A stretch of 64,000 nucleotides of DNA from JACPNO01 sp963825405 (GTDB taxonomy: Bacteria > Acidobacteriota > Terriglobia > Bryobacterales > Bryobacteraceae), in contig CAWGTB010000002.1 in assembly GCA_963825405.1 (NCBI GenBank), positions 1 to 64,000 of the forward strand, in the 5' to 3' direction. The notes under the pieces are model-generated. The model was given only the letters and a program-made list of their open reading frames with translations, was not told where the DNA came from and did not search any database. The position numbers and the translations under genes were made by a program. Positions 53,087-63,200 of the stretch are shown here, piece by piece (position 1 is the first letter of the stretch; each line of letters begins with the position of its first letter).

Positions 53087-53434
53087 ATGCGAAACAACGA
53101 CGCGGCCGCGGTGCTCGATCACGAACAATTGAGTGATGCCTGCATGGACGATCAAGCGTTAATGCGTGAGTTGGTCGCTAGCCTCCTCGACGACACCACG
53201 CTGCAATTGATTGCCTTGCGCGCTGCCATCGAGCATGACGATAGCGGCGAATGCCGACGCGTGGCCCACTATGTCAAGGGAGCTTGCTTCAACCTGGGCG
53301 CGGTTTCGCTCGCCTCCGCGCTAGAGACCATCGAGCAGCAGGCCGCGCAAGGCGATTTCGCCGCCTGCCGCGCGACGCTGGCGGAATTGCCTTCCGAATT
53401 GCTCAAGCTGCGCTCCGAAGCCACCTCGCTCTAA
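53087..53434 (+). CDS. Stand-alone Hpt (histidine phosphotransfer) domain protein
   Basis: A 115-residue helical-bundle protein. The phosphorylatable histidine is H61 in RRVAHYVKGACFNLGA, matching the HxxKG consensus. A four-helix layout is complete from residue 12 to 112. It would relay phosphate between a hybrid kinase and a response regulator, but neither is encoded in the window. The start is ATG 53087. Confidence 0.85.
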   Translation: MRNNDAAAVLDHEQLSDACMDDQALMRELVASLLDDTTLQLIALRAAIEHDDSGECRRVAHYVKGACFNLGAVSLASALETIEQQAAQGDFAACRATLAELPSELLKLRSEATSL

Positions 53435-53474
53435 GCCCTTCCCGGCACGACCGGCATGTTAAGGTGGACGTAAT

Positions 53475-53996
53475 ATGCGTGCACTTTTGAGTGTTTTGTT
53501 ATCCGCTGTGTCTCTATTTGCCGCCGGCGAATTGTCCAACCGGCGCGCGCCGGGTTTCTCGCTTCCCGATCTCACTATGAAGCAGCACGACACACAGGAT
53601 TACCGGGGCAAAGTTCTGATCGTCGAGATCATGCAGACCACCTGTCCGCATTGCGCCGCATTTTCCGCCATTCTTGAGGAAGCCGTCGCCAAGTATGGAG
53701 GGCGTGTGGCGGTGCTATCTATCACGCTTCCGCCCGACAAGATGGACGACGTCAAGCGGTACATCGCCGCGCATAAGATCACCGTACCGGTCCTTTTCGA
53801 TTGTGGACAGGCGGCGGCTTCTTATCTGAAGGCTGGACCGCAGAGCGGCGCCATCAGCGTGCCGCATGTGTTTCTGATCGACCCGCAGGGCATGATCCGC
53901 AACGATTACGCGTACTCGCCGCTGACGAAGGATATTTTCGAGGGCCGGGGGTTGTTTGCTGAGCTGGACCGCATGCTGGCGGCGAAATCCAAATGA
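53475..53996 (+). CDS. Thioredoxin-fold (TlpA/ResA-like) protein
   Basis: A 173-residue secreted protein with a signal peptide (ALLSVLLSAVSLFAAG) and a CxxC active site C57-P-H-C60 in EIMQTTCPHCAAFSA. The redoxin start RAPGFSLPDLTMKQHDTQDY, the cis-Pro region ISVPHVFLIDPQG and the central LSITLPPDKMDDVKRYIAAH insertion fit TlpA/ResA-like thiol oxidoreductases or AhpC/TSA proteins. It probably reduces disulfides in periplasmic apocytochromes or enzymes. A stem-loop follows the stop. Confidence 0.88.
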   Translation: MRALLSVLLSAVSLFAAGELSNRRAPGFSLPDLTMKQHDTQDYRGKVLIVEIMQTTCPHCAAFSAILEEAVAKYGGRVAVLSITLPPDKMDDVKRYIAAHKITVPVLFDCGQAAASYLKAGPQSGAISVPHVFLIDPQGMIRNDYAYSPLTKDIFEGRGLFAELDRMLAAKSK

Positions 53997-54001
53997 AGTG
54001 A

Positions 54002-54020
54002 GGCAGGTCGGGGACCTGCC
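54002..54020. terminator. Hairpin between convergent tlpA-like and ICMT-like genes
   Basis: GGCAGGTC at 54002-54009 pairs with GACCTGCC at 54013-54020 around a GGG loop, followed by a short T stretch in CACTTTAG. It lies only six bases after the tlpA-like stop and could end transcription on both sides. Confidence 0.6.
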
Positions 54021-54024
54021 CACT

Positions 54025-54573
54025 TTAGCGCCAAGCTTTCCAGGCAAGCAGCGCGGTTCCCACTAAGAATCCGGCTAGCGCCTGGTACTCCTGGTTCTTC
54101 ATGTAGAGAGCGAGGCGGAAGCGCTCTGCTCCCGTAAGGCGGGGCCGTCCGGGCACCAGCAACGGAACCTGGCTGGCGTAATCGCGGTAATTCGGAAACA
54201 AGGCGCTGAGGTGCTGCTCCTCGAGCGAGATCACCGGAAGATAGACCAGCACAAAGACCGCGGCAAACAGCAATGCCAATGCCGCGCTGCGGGATGCGAT
54301 AGCCAGCCCCAGCGCGACCAACAGCGTTCCCAAATAAAGCGGATTGCGGGAGTATGCGTAGGGCCCGCCAGTAGCCAACTGCTGGTTCTTGGCGAGATGG
54401 CCGGCCGCCCAGGCGCGCCATGCCAACCCGCAGAGGCAAACCGGTAGACCGATGGCCAGCGATACCGGCGTAGGCGCGGAGAACCAGGCAAAGCCGGCCA
54501 CTAGTAAGAATCCGGTAGGTACCCGCAGGCGCGCCACCGCATCCGCATAAGGCTTGGGAAACAGATGCGTCAT
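54025..54573 (-). CDS. Isoprenylcysteine carboxyl methyltransferase-like membrane protein
   Basis: A 182-residue membrane protein with four to five helices. The core ICMT/PEMT motif is LATGGPYAYSRNPLYLGTLL, followed by VISLEEQHLSALFPNYRDYA. Bacterial members methylate or alkylate small substrates; the substrate is unknown. It overlaps the heptosyltransferase stop as ATGA and ends the LPS-type operon. Confidence 0.85.
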   Translation of the reverse strand: MTHLFPKPYADAVARLRVPTGFLLVAGFAWFSAPTPVSLAIGLPVCLCGLAWRAWAAGHLAKNQQLATGGPYAYSRNPLYLGTLLVALGLAIASRSAALALLFAAVFVLVYLPVISLEEQHLSALFPNYRDYASQVPLLVPGRPRLTGAERFRLALYMKNQEYQALAGFLVGTALLAWKAWR

Positions 54574-55571
54574 TCCACTGCGCAGCCCGCGGACCGGCGC
54601 GTGAGCTGGGCCTTCAATGCCTCGAAAACGCCGGCGGGATCGATTGCGCGCATGCTGGGGTCGATTTCGCGCGCGCGTTTGTAGCTGGTGACTGCGGTCG
54701 GGCTGCGCAGGACGGCGATCGATCCGCCGTAGGGCCCGTTGCGCGCCGGATCGGTGGGGCCGAAGATGGCGACGCCTGGCTTGCTGAGCGCCGCGGCCAG
54801 ATGCAGCGGTCCGCTATCGACGCCGATCACGGCCGCCGCGCGGCGAGTGGCATCGATTAGCCCAGCGACGGATGAAACATGCACGCGCGTACCGGGAATT
54901 CCGGCGACGCTATTTTCCATGCCGGGCGCGACGTTCAGCACCAACGGAATGCCAAGCTCACGCTCGAGGCGCTGGCCCACGAGGCCGTAATATTCCAGCG
55001 GCCATTGCTTGGAAGGCCATCCGGCGAGCGGGCTGGCCAGGACAAAACCGGATTCGGGAAGCGCGCCCTCCGGGCGGCCGGGCGGCACGGCGAAAGTTCG
55101 CAGCAGGCTCGAGGCACCGGCGGCCGAGGCGAGTTCGAGGTTCTTCTCCACGACATGCGGCAGCCGGCTGGCGACGCGGTTGGAGTAGAACAAGGCCGCG
55201 GGCCGCTCGCGCAGTTCCGCCGAGTGAAAGCCGAAGAGGCGATCCGCATGGCTCACCGAAGCCGCGATCGCCGATTTGATCAACCCTTGAAAATCCACGG
55301 CGAGATCGAAGCGCTCGGCGCGCAGCGTGCGCCAGTTCCGCATCCATTGCTGAAAGCTGCCGCGGTGAAACAACAGAACGCGATCCACGAAGGGATTGCC
55401 TTCGAGCAGCGCGGCCCATTTGGGCTCAACCAGCCACGTCACTCGCGACCCGGGAAAACTGCTCTTGAGCGAGGCCACTGCGGGAAGAGCGTGCAGGATA
55501 TCGCCCATGGCGCCCAGACGGACCGCCAGAATGCGCGGCCCGGAATTACCGTGAGTGGCGTCGCTGGACAT
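54570..55571 (-). CDS. Glycosyltransferase family 9 (heptosyltransferase-like)
   Basis: A 333-residue GT9 enzyme. The N-terminal start ILAVRLGAMGDILHALPAVA, the acceptor segment DLAVDFQGLIKSA and the ADP-heptose site VIGVDSGPLHLAAALSKPGV, then AIFGPTDPARNGPYG, fit heptosyltransferase I (WaaC-like). It transfers a heptose to the LPS core. With a second GT9 gene upstream and an ADP-heptose synthase-type gene at 63.2-63.7 kb this forms the heptose assembly. It overlaps both neighbours. Confidence 0.88.
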   Translation of the reverse strand: MSSDATHGNSGPRILAVRLGAMGDILHALPAVASLKSSFPGSRVTWLVEPKWAALLEGNPFVDRVLLFHRGSFQQWMRNWRTLRAERFDLAVDFQGLIKSAIAASVSHADRLFGFHSAELRERPAALFYSNRVASRLPHVVEKNLELASAAGASSLLRTFAVPPGRPEGALPESGFVLASPLAGWPSKQWPLEYYGLVGQRLERELGIPLVLNVAPGMENSVAGIPGTRVHVSSVAGLIDATRRAAAVIGVDSGPLHLAAALSKPGVAIFGPTDPARNGPYGGSIAVLRSPTAVTSYKRAREIDPSMRAIDPAGVFEALKAQLTRRSAGCAVE

Positions 55572-55926
55572 GCGCGGTTAATTCCTGAGTTCGCGGCAGG
55601 TCGGAAACCTCCTCGCGCGCGATAGCATCGGCGGGAAACGCGTTGAGCAGATCTTGCAAGCCGTCCTGCCCGGCGGGCACAACGTAGTCTACCATGGCAA
55701 GCGCAGCCACCAGCTCACTGCGGGCGCGCTGCGACAGAATCGGCGCGGGAGGATCGAGTATCGCGACCATAAGCCCTTTGCCTGCTTCAGCCAACTGCCG
55801 GAGTCGCGCAATGTGGCTGGTCCGCAGCACATCGAAGTAGCCTGTGACCAGCCTGAGGTTAGGGCTCTGCGAGCGCGCGATTTCGATGGCTCGGGCCGGG
55901 CCGATTATTTTTTCACGTGTGTCCAT
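55546..55926 (-). CDS. Degenerate nucleotidyltransferase (RfaE2-like fold without catalytic motif)
   Basis: A 126-residue protein from ATG 55926, overlapping the GT9 gene upstream by 14 bases and the next by 26. Residues 29-38 read GYFDVLRTSH, aligning with the GCYDLLHPGH signature of RfaE2 at the same position, but the first catalytic His is Arg (35) and the glycine is Ser (37). The downstream SQRARSELVAALAMVDYVVP matches the conserved helix of that family. It lacks the C-terminal ISSTxI-like region. It is likely a non-catalytic paralogue, perhaps a regulatory or scaffolding subunit of the heptose pathway. Confidence 0.7.
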   Translation of the reverse strand: MDTREKIIGPARAIEIARSQSPNLRLVTGYFDVLRTSHIARLRQLAEAGKGLMVAILDPPAPILSQRARSELVAALAMVDYVVPAGQDGLQDLLNAFPADAIAREEVSDLPRTQELTAHVQRRHSR

Positions 55927-56965
55927 AGTGGCTTCGCAATAACACCAGGCTGTCTTCGGCGACCCGTTCCGCGGTGACACCGGTCATGCAGCGGTGATCG
56001 ATGGGGCACTCGCGCAGCAGGCACGGGCTGCAGTCTACCGCGTGGCGAATGACGCGAACGCACTCGCCTGCCGGGCCGGTGGTCGAGTCGTCGGTCGCGC
56101 CGAAAATAGCGATGGTCGGAACTCCCAGCGCGGAGGCAACGTGCATGGCACCGGAATCGTTGGTGAGAAACACGCGGCAGGCGGCCGCGAGCTGGATAAA
56201 CTCGGCAAGCGAAGTCTGTCCGGCTAGGTTCCACACTGCGCCGCCTGCGGCTCGTGTCGATTCCGCCACGGTTTCGCAGAGCTGGCGCTCATCCGCCGAG
56301 CCGAACAAGACCACCGGACCGCCTTCGGCCTCTTGCAAGCGCCGCGCCGCCTGGGCGAATCGCTCGCTCAACCAACGCTTGGCACCGCCGTAAGCTGCGC
56401 CAGGGCTGACGCCGATCGCCGCCGGCGGAATGCCGATCTGCTCGAAACGCGCGGCACCCTCACGCGCGGCTGCGTCGGCGCCTTCTAATTGAATGACGGG
56501 AACCAGCGGAATTTCATCCACTATGCCGGCGCGCCGCAGCAGTTCCAGATAATAGAAACGTTCATGGCGGGGAATTTGGCCGGCGCGCGGCACCGGGACC
56601 GCCGCGGTAAGCAGCCAGCCACGACCATCGCGCGCATAGCCGATGCGATGCGGGATCGCCGCAAGGCGGGCTACGGCGGCGGCTTCAAACGCATTCTGCA
56701 AGAGAATAGCGCAATCGAACTGCTCGCGGCGCAGCGAGGCGGCGAGGCGAAACTTCGCTCCAAAATCCCTGGCTCCCTTTGCCGGCAGATACGGCAGCAC
56801 GCGATCGATGCACTTCTCGCGAGCATACAAATCGCCCACCCAGGGCCGCGCCAGCACGGCGATCTGGGCTTGGGGAAAACGGGCGCGGACAGCGCGAATC
56901 GCCGGCAGCGACATCACGGCATCGCCGATCCAGTTGGTGGCGCGAATGAGAATTTTGGAATACAA
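55913..56965 (-). CDS. waaF: LPS heptosyltransferase II
   Basis: A 350-residue GT9 enzyme that adds the second heptose to the LPS inner core from ADP-heptose. The N-terminal ILIRATNWIGDAVMSLPAIR is highly typical of WaaF, as are GYARDGRGWLLTAAV, GVSPGAAYGGAKRWLSERFA, FLTNDSGAMHVASALGVPTI and the C-terminal cysteine cluster CSPCLLRECPIDHRCM. It lies between the BlaI-type regulator and the degenerate nucleotidyltransferase. Confidence 0.93.
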   Translation of the reverse strand: MYSKILIRATNWIGDAVMSLPAIRAVRARFPQAQIAVLARPWVGDLYAREKCIDRVLPYLPAKGARDFGAKFRLAASLRREQFDCAILLQNAFEAAAVARLAAIPHRIGYARDGRGWLLTAAVPVPRAGQIPRHERFYYLELLRRAGIVDEIPLVPVIQLEGADAAAREGAARFEQIGIPPAAIGVSPGAAYGGAKRWLSERFAQAARRLQEAEGGPVVLFGSADERQLCETVAESTRAAGGAVWNLAGQTSLAEFIQLAAACRVFLTNDSGAMHVASALGVPTIAIFGATDDSTTGPAGECVRVIRHAVDCSPCLLRECPIDHRCMTGVTAERVAEDSLVLLRSHYGHT

Positions 56966-56976
56966 GGCTGCGTGGA

Positions 56977-57384
56977 TCAGAGCAGCGCCGTGTCCAGGCG
57001 CTCGACGGCGGCAACAGCCACCGCGATGGCCGGCGCGGCCATGACGCTCACTTCAGACGGCTGGTGCCCAAGCCACTCGAGCAGTTTATCCTCGGAGCCG
57101 TCGAAGAAGGAATTCACGAATTCGCGAAAAGCGTTGCGCTGGACCAGGTCGCGCGAAAGTTCCGGAGTGTAGACGTAGGCGCGGCCGGATTTGCGCCGGC
57201 TCACCATGCCTTTACGCGCCAGCCGTTCGAGCAGGGTCATCACAGTGGTGTAGGCTAGCGGTTTGGTCTGGGCCGTGATCCGGCGCACATCGTTCACATT
57301 GCCTTCGCCGGCGGACCACAGCGCCTGCAGACACAGCAATTCCAGGGGAGGCGGAATCTCGCGGGCAGCGGCGGCTCTGGCCAT
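56977..57384 (-). CDS. BlaI/MecI/CopY-family transcriptional repressor
   Basis: A 135-residue winged-helix repressor from ATG 57384, one base after the YhaM stop. The family pattern ELLCLQALWSAGEGNVNDVR, then KPLAYTTVMTLLERLARKGM and VSRRKSGRAYVYTPELSRDL is present, followed by VNSFFDGSEDKLLEWL. BlaI proteins are usually paired with BlaR1-type sensor proteases, but none is adjacent, and the gene here sits among LPS genes. The C-terminal 25 residues (AAPAIAVAVAAVERLDTALL) are hydrophobic and unusual for the family. Confidence 0.88.
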   Translation of the reverse strand: MARAAAAREIPPPLELLCLQALWSAGEGNVNDVRRITAQTKPLAYTTVMTLLERLARKGMVSRRKSGRAYVYTPELSRDLVQRNAFREFVNSFFDGSEDKLLEWLGHQPSEVSVMAAPAIAVAVAAVERLDTALL

Positions 57385-57385
57385 T

Positions 57386-58457
57386 TCAGTTTTCCCGATC
57401 CGGTTTAGTCTGGAATAAGGGATGCGCGACGTCGGCGGGGGCAATGACGGCGGCTACAGGTTCCGGCTGCATGGCATCCATGGAGTTGGTGGCGAGTGGC
57501 GGCGCCATATATTTTGCTTTCTTTAAGACTACTCTTTCCAGAGGCCCGCTGAAAACCGTGAAATTGCCGTCCACCAGTTTGTCGTTTTCCACCAGCGCTC
57601 GCATGCACTCCATCTTGGAATCCATGTCGTCCAAATAATGCAGCAGAAGCGCTTCCGGAAATTGCGGCAATTTGGGCGAGCCGAACTCGAGACGGCCGTG
57701 ATGGCTGACAATCATGTGTTCGAGCAGCGTTCGCAGGCGGGGCGGAAAATCCGGCAAACCGCGCAGAGCGTCGGCAACGATGCGCAGCCCGATCACCATG
57801 TGGCCCAGCAACTGTCCCTCGGTCGAGTAGCCGAAACTGCGGTCGTAACTGAGCTCGTAGATTTTACCGATGTCGTGCAGAACCACGCCGGTTATCAGCA
57901 GGTCCGGATCCACGTTGGGATAATGCACGGCTATGGTGCGCGCCAGGTGACACAGGGAGAGAACATGCTCGACCAATCCACCTAAGTACGCGTGATGAAT
58001 CTGCTTTGCGGCGGGGGCGATCGGTAGCGCCGGGCGATATCCGGATCGTTCAGAATCGCTTGCAGCAGGCCTGCAGGTGCGGATCCTGAATGCTGCGCAC
58101 GAACTGGAGCAGCTCGGCGAACATCTCTTCGCGGTTGCGCATAGAGGCGGGAAAGTAATCCGCGAAATCCACTTCGCTGTCTTCCATGCGCCGCAATTTG
58201 TGGATCGTGAGCTGCTGCCGGTTGTGATAGACCTGAATCAGGCCTTTGATTTTGACGAAGTCGTCGCGCTCGAAAGTCTCCATGACTTCGACCACGTTGT
58301 CCCACATCTTGGCGTCAACTTCGCCGGTACGATCGCCGAGCGACATGGACAGATAAGGCTCGCCGGTTTTCTTCTCGCGAATCTCTTTGGTGCGAACCAG
58401 AAAGGAAGTAGTGATCGTTTGGTTGGCTTCGAGTTCGCGGACGTAAGGCGATTTCAT
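57386..58457 (-). CDS. 3'-5' exoribonuclease YhaM family (two frameshifts)
   Basis: From ATG 58457 the OB-fold part starts MKSPYVRELEANQTITTSFL and includes YLSMSLGDRTGEVDAKMWDN. The frame breaks near 58053 and again near 58005. Across both breaks the reading keeps the family segment NDPDIARRYRS, KQIHHAYLGGLVEHVLSLCH and the HD motif GVVLHDIGKIYELSYDRSFG, ending at TGA 57386-57388. YhaM-type nucleases trim RNA and single-stranded DNA. The start overlaps the PPIase stop as ATGA. Both breaks are single-base changes, consistent with sequence errors. Confidence 0.85.
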
Positions 58458-59654
58458 TGGGGAGCGGGCGCCGGAGCCGGGGGCACGGGGGTGACAGCCG
58501 GCGTTGCGGGAGCGGGCGTGCCATCGGAGTTACTGGCCTTGGTCTTCCCCGGCATGGGTACGCCCAGGATTTTGCGTTTCTTGCGCGCAGCGACTTCTTC
58601 CTTGGTGGTGGTCTCCGGCTTGAGCTGCGCCGGATCTTTCCAGCTCGTGTCTTTGCCGGGAGCCGCGCCGCTATCTACGAAGCCGCCGCGGATTTCAAGG
58701 AACGCTTCTTCGCGCAGCTTGGTCAGGTAATCGCGCAGCTTCGGCATCATGCGCGGATTGTAGAGCTACTTCGGTGATTTCGCTTTCGACATCGGCGAGG
58801 GAGGCTTGACCAGCCTCGTAGCGGTCTTCCACTCTCAGGATCAGGAAGCCGTTGGCCATTTTAATGGGATCGGTAACGAATCCCTTCTTGGCCTTGAACA
58901 CGACTTCTTCGATTTCCTTACGCAGTTGGCCCTTCTTGAAAGCCGGCATCTCACCGCCGCTCCGGGCGGTTTCCGCATCGTCGGAATAATCCCGCGCCAA
59001 CTCGCCGAACTTTTCGCCTTTGCGCGCCCGCGCCACGATCTCTTTGGCTTTTTTCTCGGCTGCGACCACTTGATCGGGCCCCTTGCCTTCGGTCGAGATC
59101 AGAATTTGGCGCAGGAAAATCTGTTCGTCACGCACAAATTCGGTCTTGTGCTCTTCGTAGTACTTCTCGATTTCCGGCCGTGGCACGTTGATCTTCGAGC
59201 CCACTTCCTGGCCGATCACGCGCTGGGTCATGATCTGGTTGCGTATTTGCAGCTTGAGATCTTCGAACGTCATGCCATCGGATTGTTCGCGGAGCCATTC
59301 ATGAAACTTGTCGGGATCGGTGATTTTGCTCTGCAACTGGATCTGGGCCAGGCGTTTGGTGACCTCGGAATCCACATTGATGTTGAGATCCTTGCCGCGC
59401 TGCACCAGCAGCAACTGGTCGATCTGATCGCGCAGCGCGTCCCGCTCCTTCTCTTCCAGCGCCTTCTGCAAGGGAGCGCCTTTTAGCCCCTGCTGGCGCA
59501 TTTCCGCCTCAATCGTCTGCCGCCTGCGGTTGAGCTCGGTCTGGGTAATGATGTCGTTGCCCACCTTGACGACGATCTGTTCGACCAGACGAACTTCGGC
59601 GTACAAAGCGCTGCTTACAAGCGCCAGCAGCCCAGCTAAACATCTTCGAGGCAT
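58454..59654 (-). CDS. SurA-like periplasmic peptidyl-prolyl isomerase (one frameshift)
   Basis: From ATG 59654 a signal peptide (CLAGLLALVSSALYA) precedes a SurA-type chaperone core (LVEQIVVKVGNDIITQTELN) and a parvulin rotamase domain (LRQILISTEGKGPDQVVAAE, then LARDYSDDAETARSGGEM). Near 58765 removing one base joins the sequence to the C-terminal part (LYNPRMMPKLRDYL, a Lys-rich stretch and a Pro/Ala tail). The product (about 400 residues) would help fold outer-membrane proteins. GATAAT lies 6 bases before the ATG. Confidence 0.85.
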
Positions 59655-59698
59655 ATGGATATTATCGCACGCGGGATAGGGGCAAAACGGCTAGCGGC

Positions 59699-62600
59699 CT
59701 ACCCTTGCAGCTCATTCAGACGATCGCGCACGTGTGCCAGTACGGCTGCCGGCCCAAGCTTGCCATCGAGCGGCACTTGCAGCAGGCCGGCCGGGGTAAA
59801 CTGCGCTCCCGGTTGCGGCTCACCAGGTTCATCAGTTCGAGCCGGCGTCGACGCGGGTCTCGGGATGAAACTTGATTTGCAGCGCGCCATTGCGGCGGTC
59901 GATGCGCTCGATGCCCAGATTCTCGGCGACGGTCTTCAAGCTGGAATATTCCAGCAGGTTGCGCACGGCTTCGGGCACCGGGCCGTAGCGGTCCTCCAGT
60001 TCCTTCTCGATTCGTTCGCGCTCGGCGGCATCGCGCGCGCTGGCGATGCGGCGGTAGGCGCGCAGGCGCTGATTCTCGTCGGCGATGTAATCGGTGGGAA
60101 TGCGAATATCGAGCGCCAGGTTGAGCGCGGAGTGAATCTCGAGCGGCACTTCCTCGCCCTTCAGCTCGCGCACGGTTTCTTCGAGCATGCGCATGTACAT
60201 GTCGAAGCCGACGGCGTTGATGTGCCCGTGCTGCTCGCCGCCCAGCAGATTGCCGGCGCCGCGCAGTTCCAGATCGAGCGCCGCGATCTTGAATCCCGCG
60301 CCCAGATCGCTGAACTCCTTGAGCGCGGCGAGGCGCTTGCGCGCGATCTCGGAGAGCTCGGTATCGGGCTGGAATCAGCAAATACGCATACGCGCGGCGG
60401 TTCGAGCGGCCCACGCGCCCGCGCAGCTGATACAGCTCCGAGAGGCCGTAGCGCTCGGCGTTCTCGATGATCATGGTGTTGGCCAGCGGAATGTCGAGGC
60501 CGTTTTCGACGATCGTGGTGCGACACCAGAATGTCGTACTCGTGGCGCATGAAGTGCAGCATGGTGCTGCTCCAGCTCCGCCTCGCCCATCTGGCCGTGG
60601 CCCACGCCGATGCGCGCCTGCGGGACCAGTTCCTGAATCATGGCGGCGCGCTCCCAGATGGAATCGATGCGGTTGTGCACGAAGTAGACCTGCCCGCCGC
60701 GCTCCAGTTCCAGCTCGAGCGCTGACTTGATCAGCTCCGGCTGCGAAACGGCGCGACCACGGTCTGAATGGCCAGGCGGTCCTTGGGCGGCGTCTCGATC
60801 ACCGACATATCGCGCAGCCCCAGCAGCGACATGTGCAGCGTGCGCGGAATCGGCGTGGCGCTCATGGCGATGACGTCCACCGTTTGCTTGATCTGCTTGA
60901 GCCGCTCTTTGTGCTTGACGCCGAAGCGCTGCTCTTCGTCGACGATCACCAGGCCGAGATCTTTGAACTCGACATCTTTCGAAAGCAGCCGGTGCGTGCC
61001 GATGGCGATATCCACTTTGCCTTCGGCTACGTCGACGAGCACCTGCCTTGATTTCCTTCGCCGGGCGGAAGCGGCTGAGCATCTCGATGCGCACCGGGAA
61101 ACGGCTGGAAGCGCTGCTTGAACGTTTCGAAGTGCTGAAAGCAGAGCACGGTGGTGGGCGCGAGCACGGCGACCTGTTTGCCGTCGCCCAGCGCCTTGAA
61201 CGCCGCGCGCATCACGACTTCGGTCTTGCCGAAACCGACGTCGCCGCACAGCAGGCGGTCCATCGGCTGCGGCGCTTTCCATGTCGCGCTTGATGTCGGC
61301 GATGGCGGTGCGCTGGTCGCGCGTCTCGGTGAACTCGAACGCGTCTTCGAACTCGCGCTGCCAGTTGCTGTCGGCGGAAAACGCGAAACCCTTCGGCCAG
61401 CTTGCGCGACGGCGTAGAGCTTCAGCAGCTCCTCCGCCATGTCGCGCATTTTGGCTTTGACGCGCGTCTTGGTGCGGGTCCAGGTGGCGCCGCCCATGCG
61501 GTCGAGCGCTGGCGGCTGCATCGCCCGTCGCCGCGGAAGCGCTGCACCAGATCCATGCGCGTGAGCGGCACGTAGAGCTTGCTGCCGCCGGCGTATTCGA
61601 GCAGCATGTAATCGCCTTTGGCTTCGCCCTGCTCGATCTCGCGCAGTGCCGAGGAAGCGGCCCACGCCGTGTTCGACGTGCACCACGTAATCGCCCGGCT
61701 TGAGATCGAAGGTATCGGCGGAGAAAGTCGCCAGGTGCGATTTTGCGCCGGCCGGACGCGCGACCAGTTCCGGCGTTTCGAACAGATCTTCGGAGCCGAA
61801 GACGGCCAGCTCGGCATCGGGAAAGACCGCGCCGCGCTCGACTGCCGCCGCGAATGAGATAGACGCTCGCCACCGATCCCGCCAGATACGCGCGCTCCGC
61901 CAGATACTGCGGCGTGCCGATCGGACTGGTCGATGCCGAGCTGGTACGGCGATGCCGTATTCGTTGAAAATGTCGGCCAGGCGCTCGACTCTCGCCCGTT
62001 GACGCGGCGAAAAATGCCACGCGGCCACCGGCTTCGACCAGATTGCGCGCCTCGGCGATGGCCACCTGCATGTTGCCGTGGAAGGCCATCGACGGGCGGG
62101 TGGGAATGTGCAAGCGCGCGCCGGGCTCGCCGGCTCTCAGATGGCGCAGCTCGCGCAGTTCGAGTTGCGCCGCGCGCGTCGCAGATCCTCCCAGCGGAAA
62201 AACACCTGCTCCGGCGGGCACAGCGACGGGCGCTCGGGATCTTCGAGACGCTTCCAGAAGCCGGTCGGCGGCGGTGCGGATCTGCTCCGGCTCGTCCCGG
62301 ATCACGATCGCGGCTTTTCGAGCAAGTCGAAGAGCGAGCGCAGCACGCGGGCGCACCAGCGGGCGCAGCAATTCCCAGCCGGGGAATCGTTTCGCCGGGT
62401 AGCGGCGATCGCGCCAGAGCCGGCTCGCGCAATTGCGCGTCATCGCCAGCATCGGCGCGACTTCTGAAATTCGGTCAGCGGCAGCAGCGTGCATTCGTGG
62501 ATCTTCATCACCGAGCGCTGCGATTCCACCTCGAAGCGGCGGATCGATTCGATCTGGTCGCCGAACAGCTCGATGCGCACCGGCTTGGCGGCTTCCGGCG

Positions 62601-63196
62601 AGAACACGTCCAGGATGCCGCCGCGCACGGAATATTCGCCCACCATTTCGACCGGATCGCGCTTCTCGTAGCCGATGCTTTCGAGATGCGCGATCAGATC
62701 TTCGAGCGGGATTTCGTCGCTGACGCGCAGCGTTAGCGCCAGAGCTGCCGGTAGAACTCGGCGGGCTCGATGCGCAGCAGCGCGCGGCCATCGACGTCAC
62801 GGTGATCGGGACCGGCCGCCGGTGCCATCCGCCACAGCGCGATGGCGCGCTCTGCCAGAATTTCGGCGTGCGGCGACATGCCCTGAGCAGGCACAACATC
62901 GAGCGCGGGCAGAAGCTGGGGCGGCATGCGATCGCGCCCGGCGACCAGCAGTTCGAAGAACGTCTGCGATGGCGTCGACGAGCGATTCCGCCTGTTTGTT
63001 GCCGTCGGTGACGATGATCAGCGGGCGCTCGGTCGACTGCCACAGCAGCACGGAGTAGAGCGCTTTGGCCGTGGTGGTGAGCCCGGAGAGCGAAATGCGG
63101 CGCGGCTGCGATGCGCGGCAGCCGCTGCAGCAATTCCTGAAATGCCGGATGCCGGCCCAGTCCAGAAAACAGGTCGCGAATTGCAGGATGAATCAA
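59699..63196 (-). CDS. mfd: Transcription-repair coupling factor Mfd (many frame breaks as sequenced)
   Basis: The gene starts at TTG 63196 (product begins MIHPAIRDLFSGLGRHPAF) and ends at TAG 59699, matching an Mfd of about 1166 residues. Pieces in three frames follow the family order: UvrB-like VGEYSVRGGILDVFSPEAAK, RID segment VIHxEHGVGRF-like GDYVVHVEHGVGRFLG, then MDRLLCGDVGFGKTEVVMRA with Walker A, LVIVDEEQRFGVKHKERL (DEEQ), SATPIPRTLHMSLLGLRDMS, ENAERYGLSELYQLRGRVGR and the TRCF C-terminal domain (LRAYRRIASARDAAERERIE, then FTPAGLLQVPLD). At least ten breaks occur, most fixed by removing one base. Mfd clears stalled RNA polymerase and recruits UvrA. Confidence 0.85.
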
Positions 63197-63200
63197 GGTA

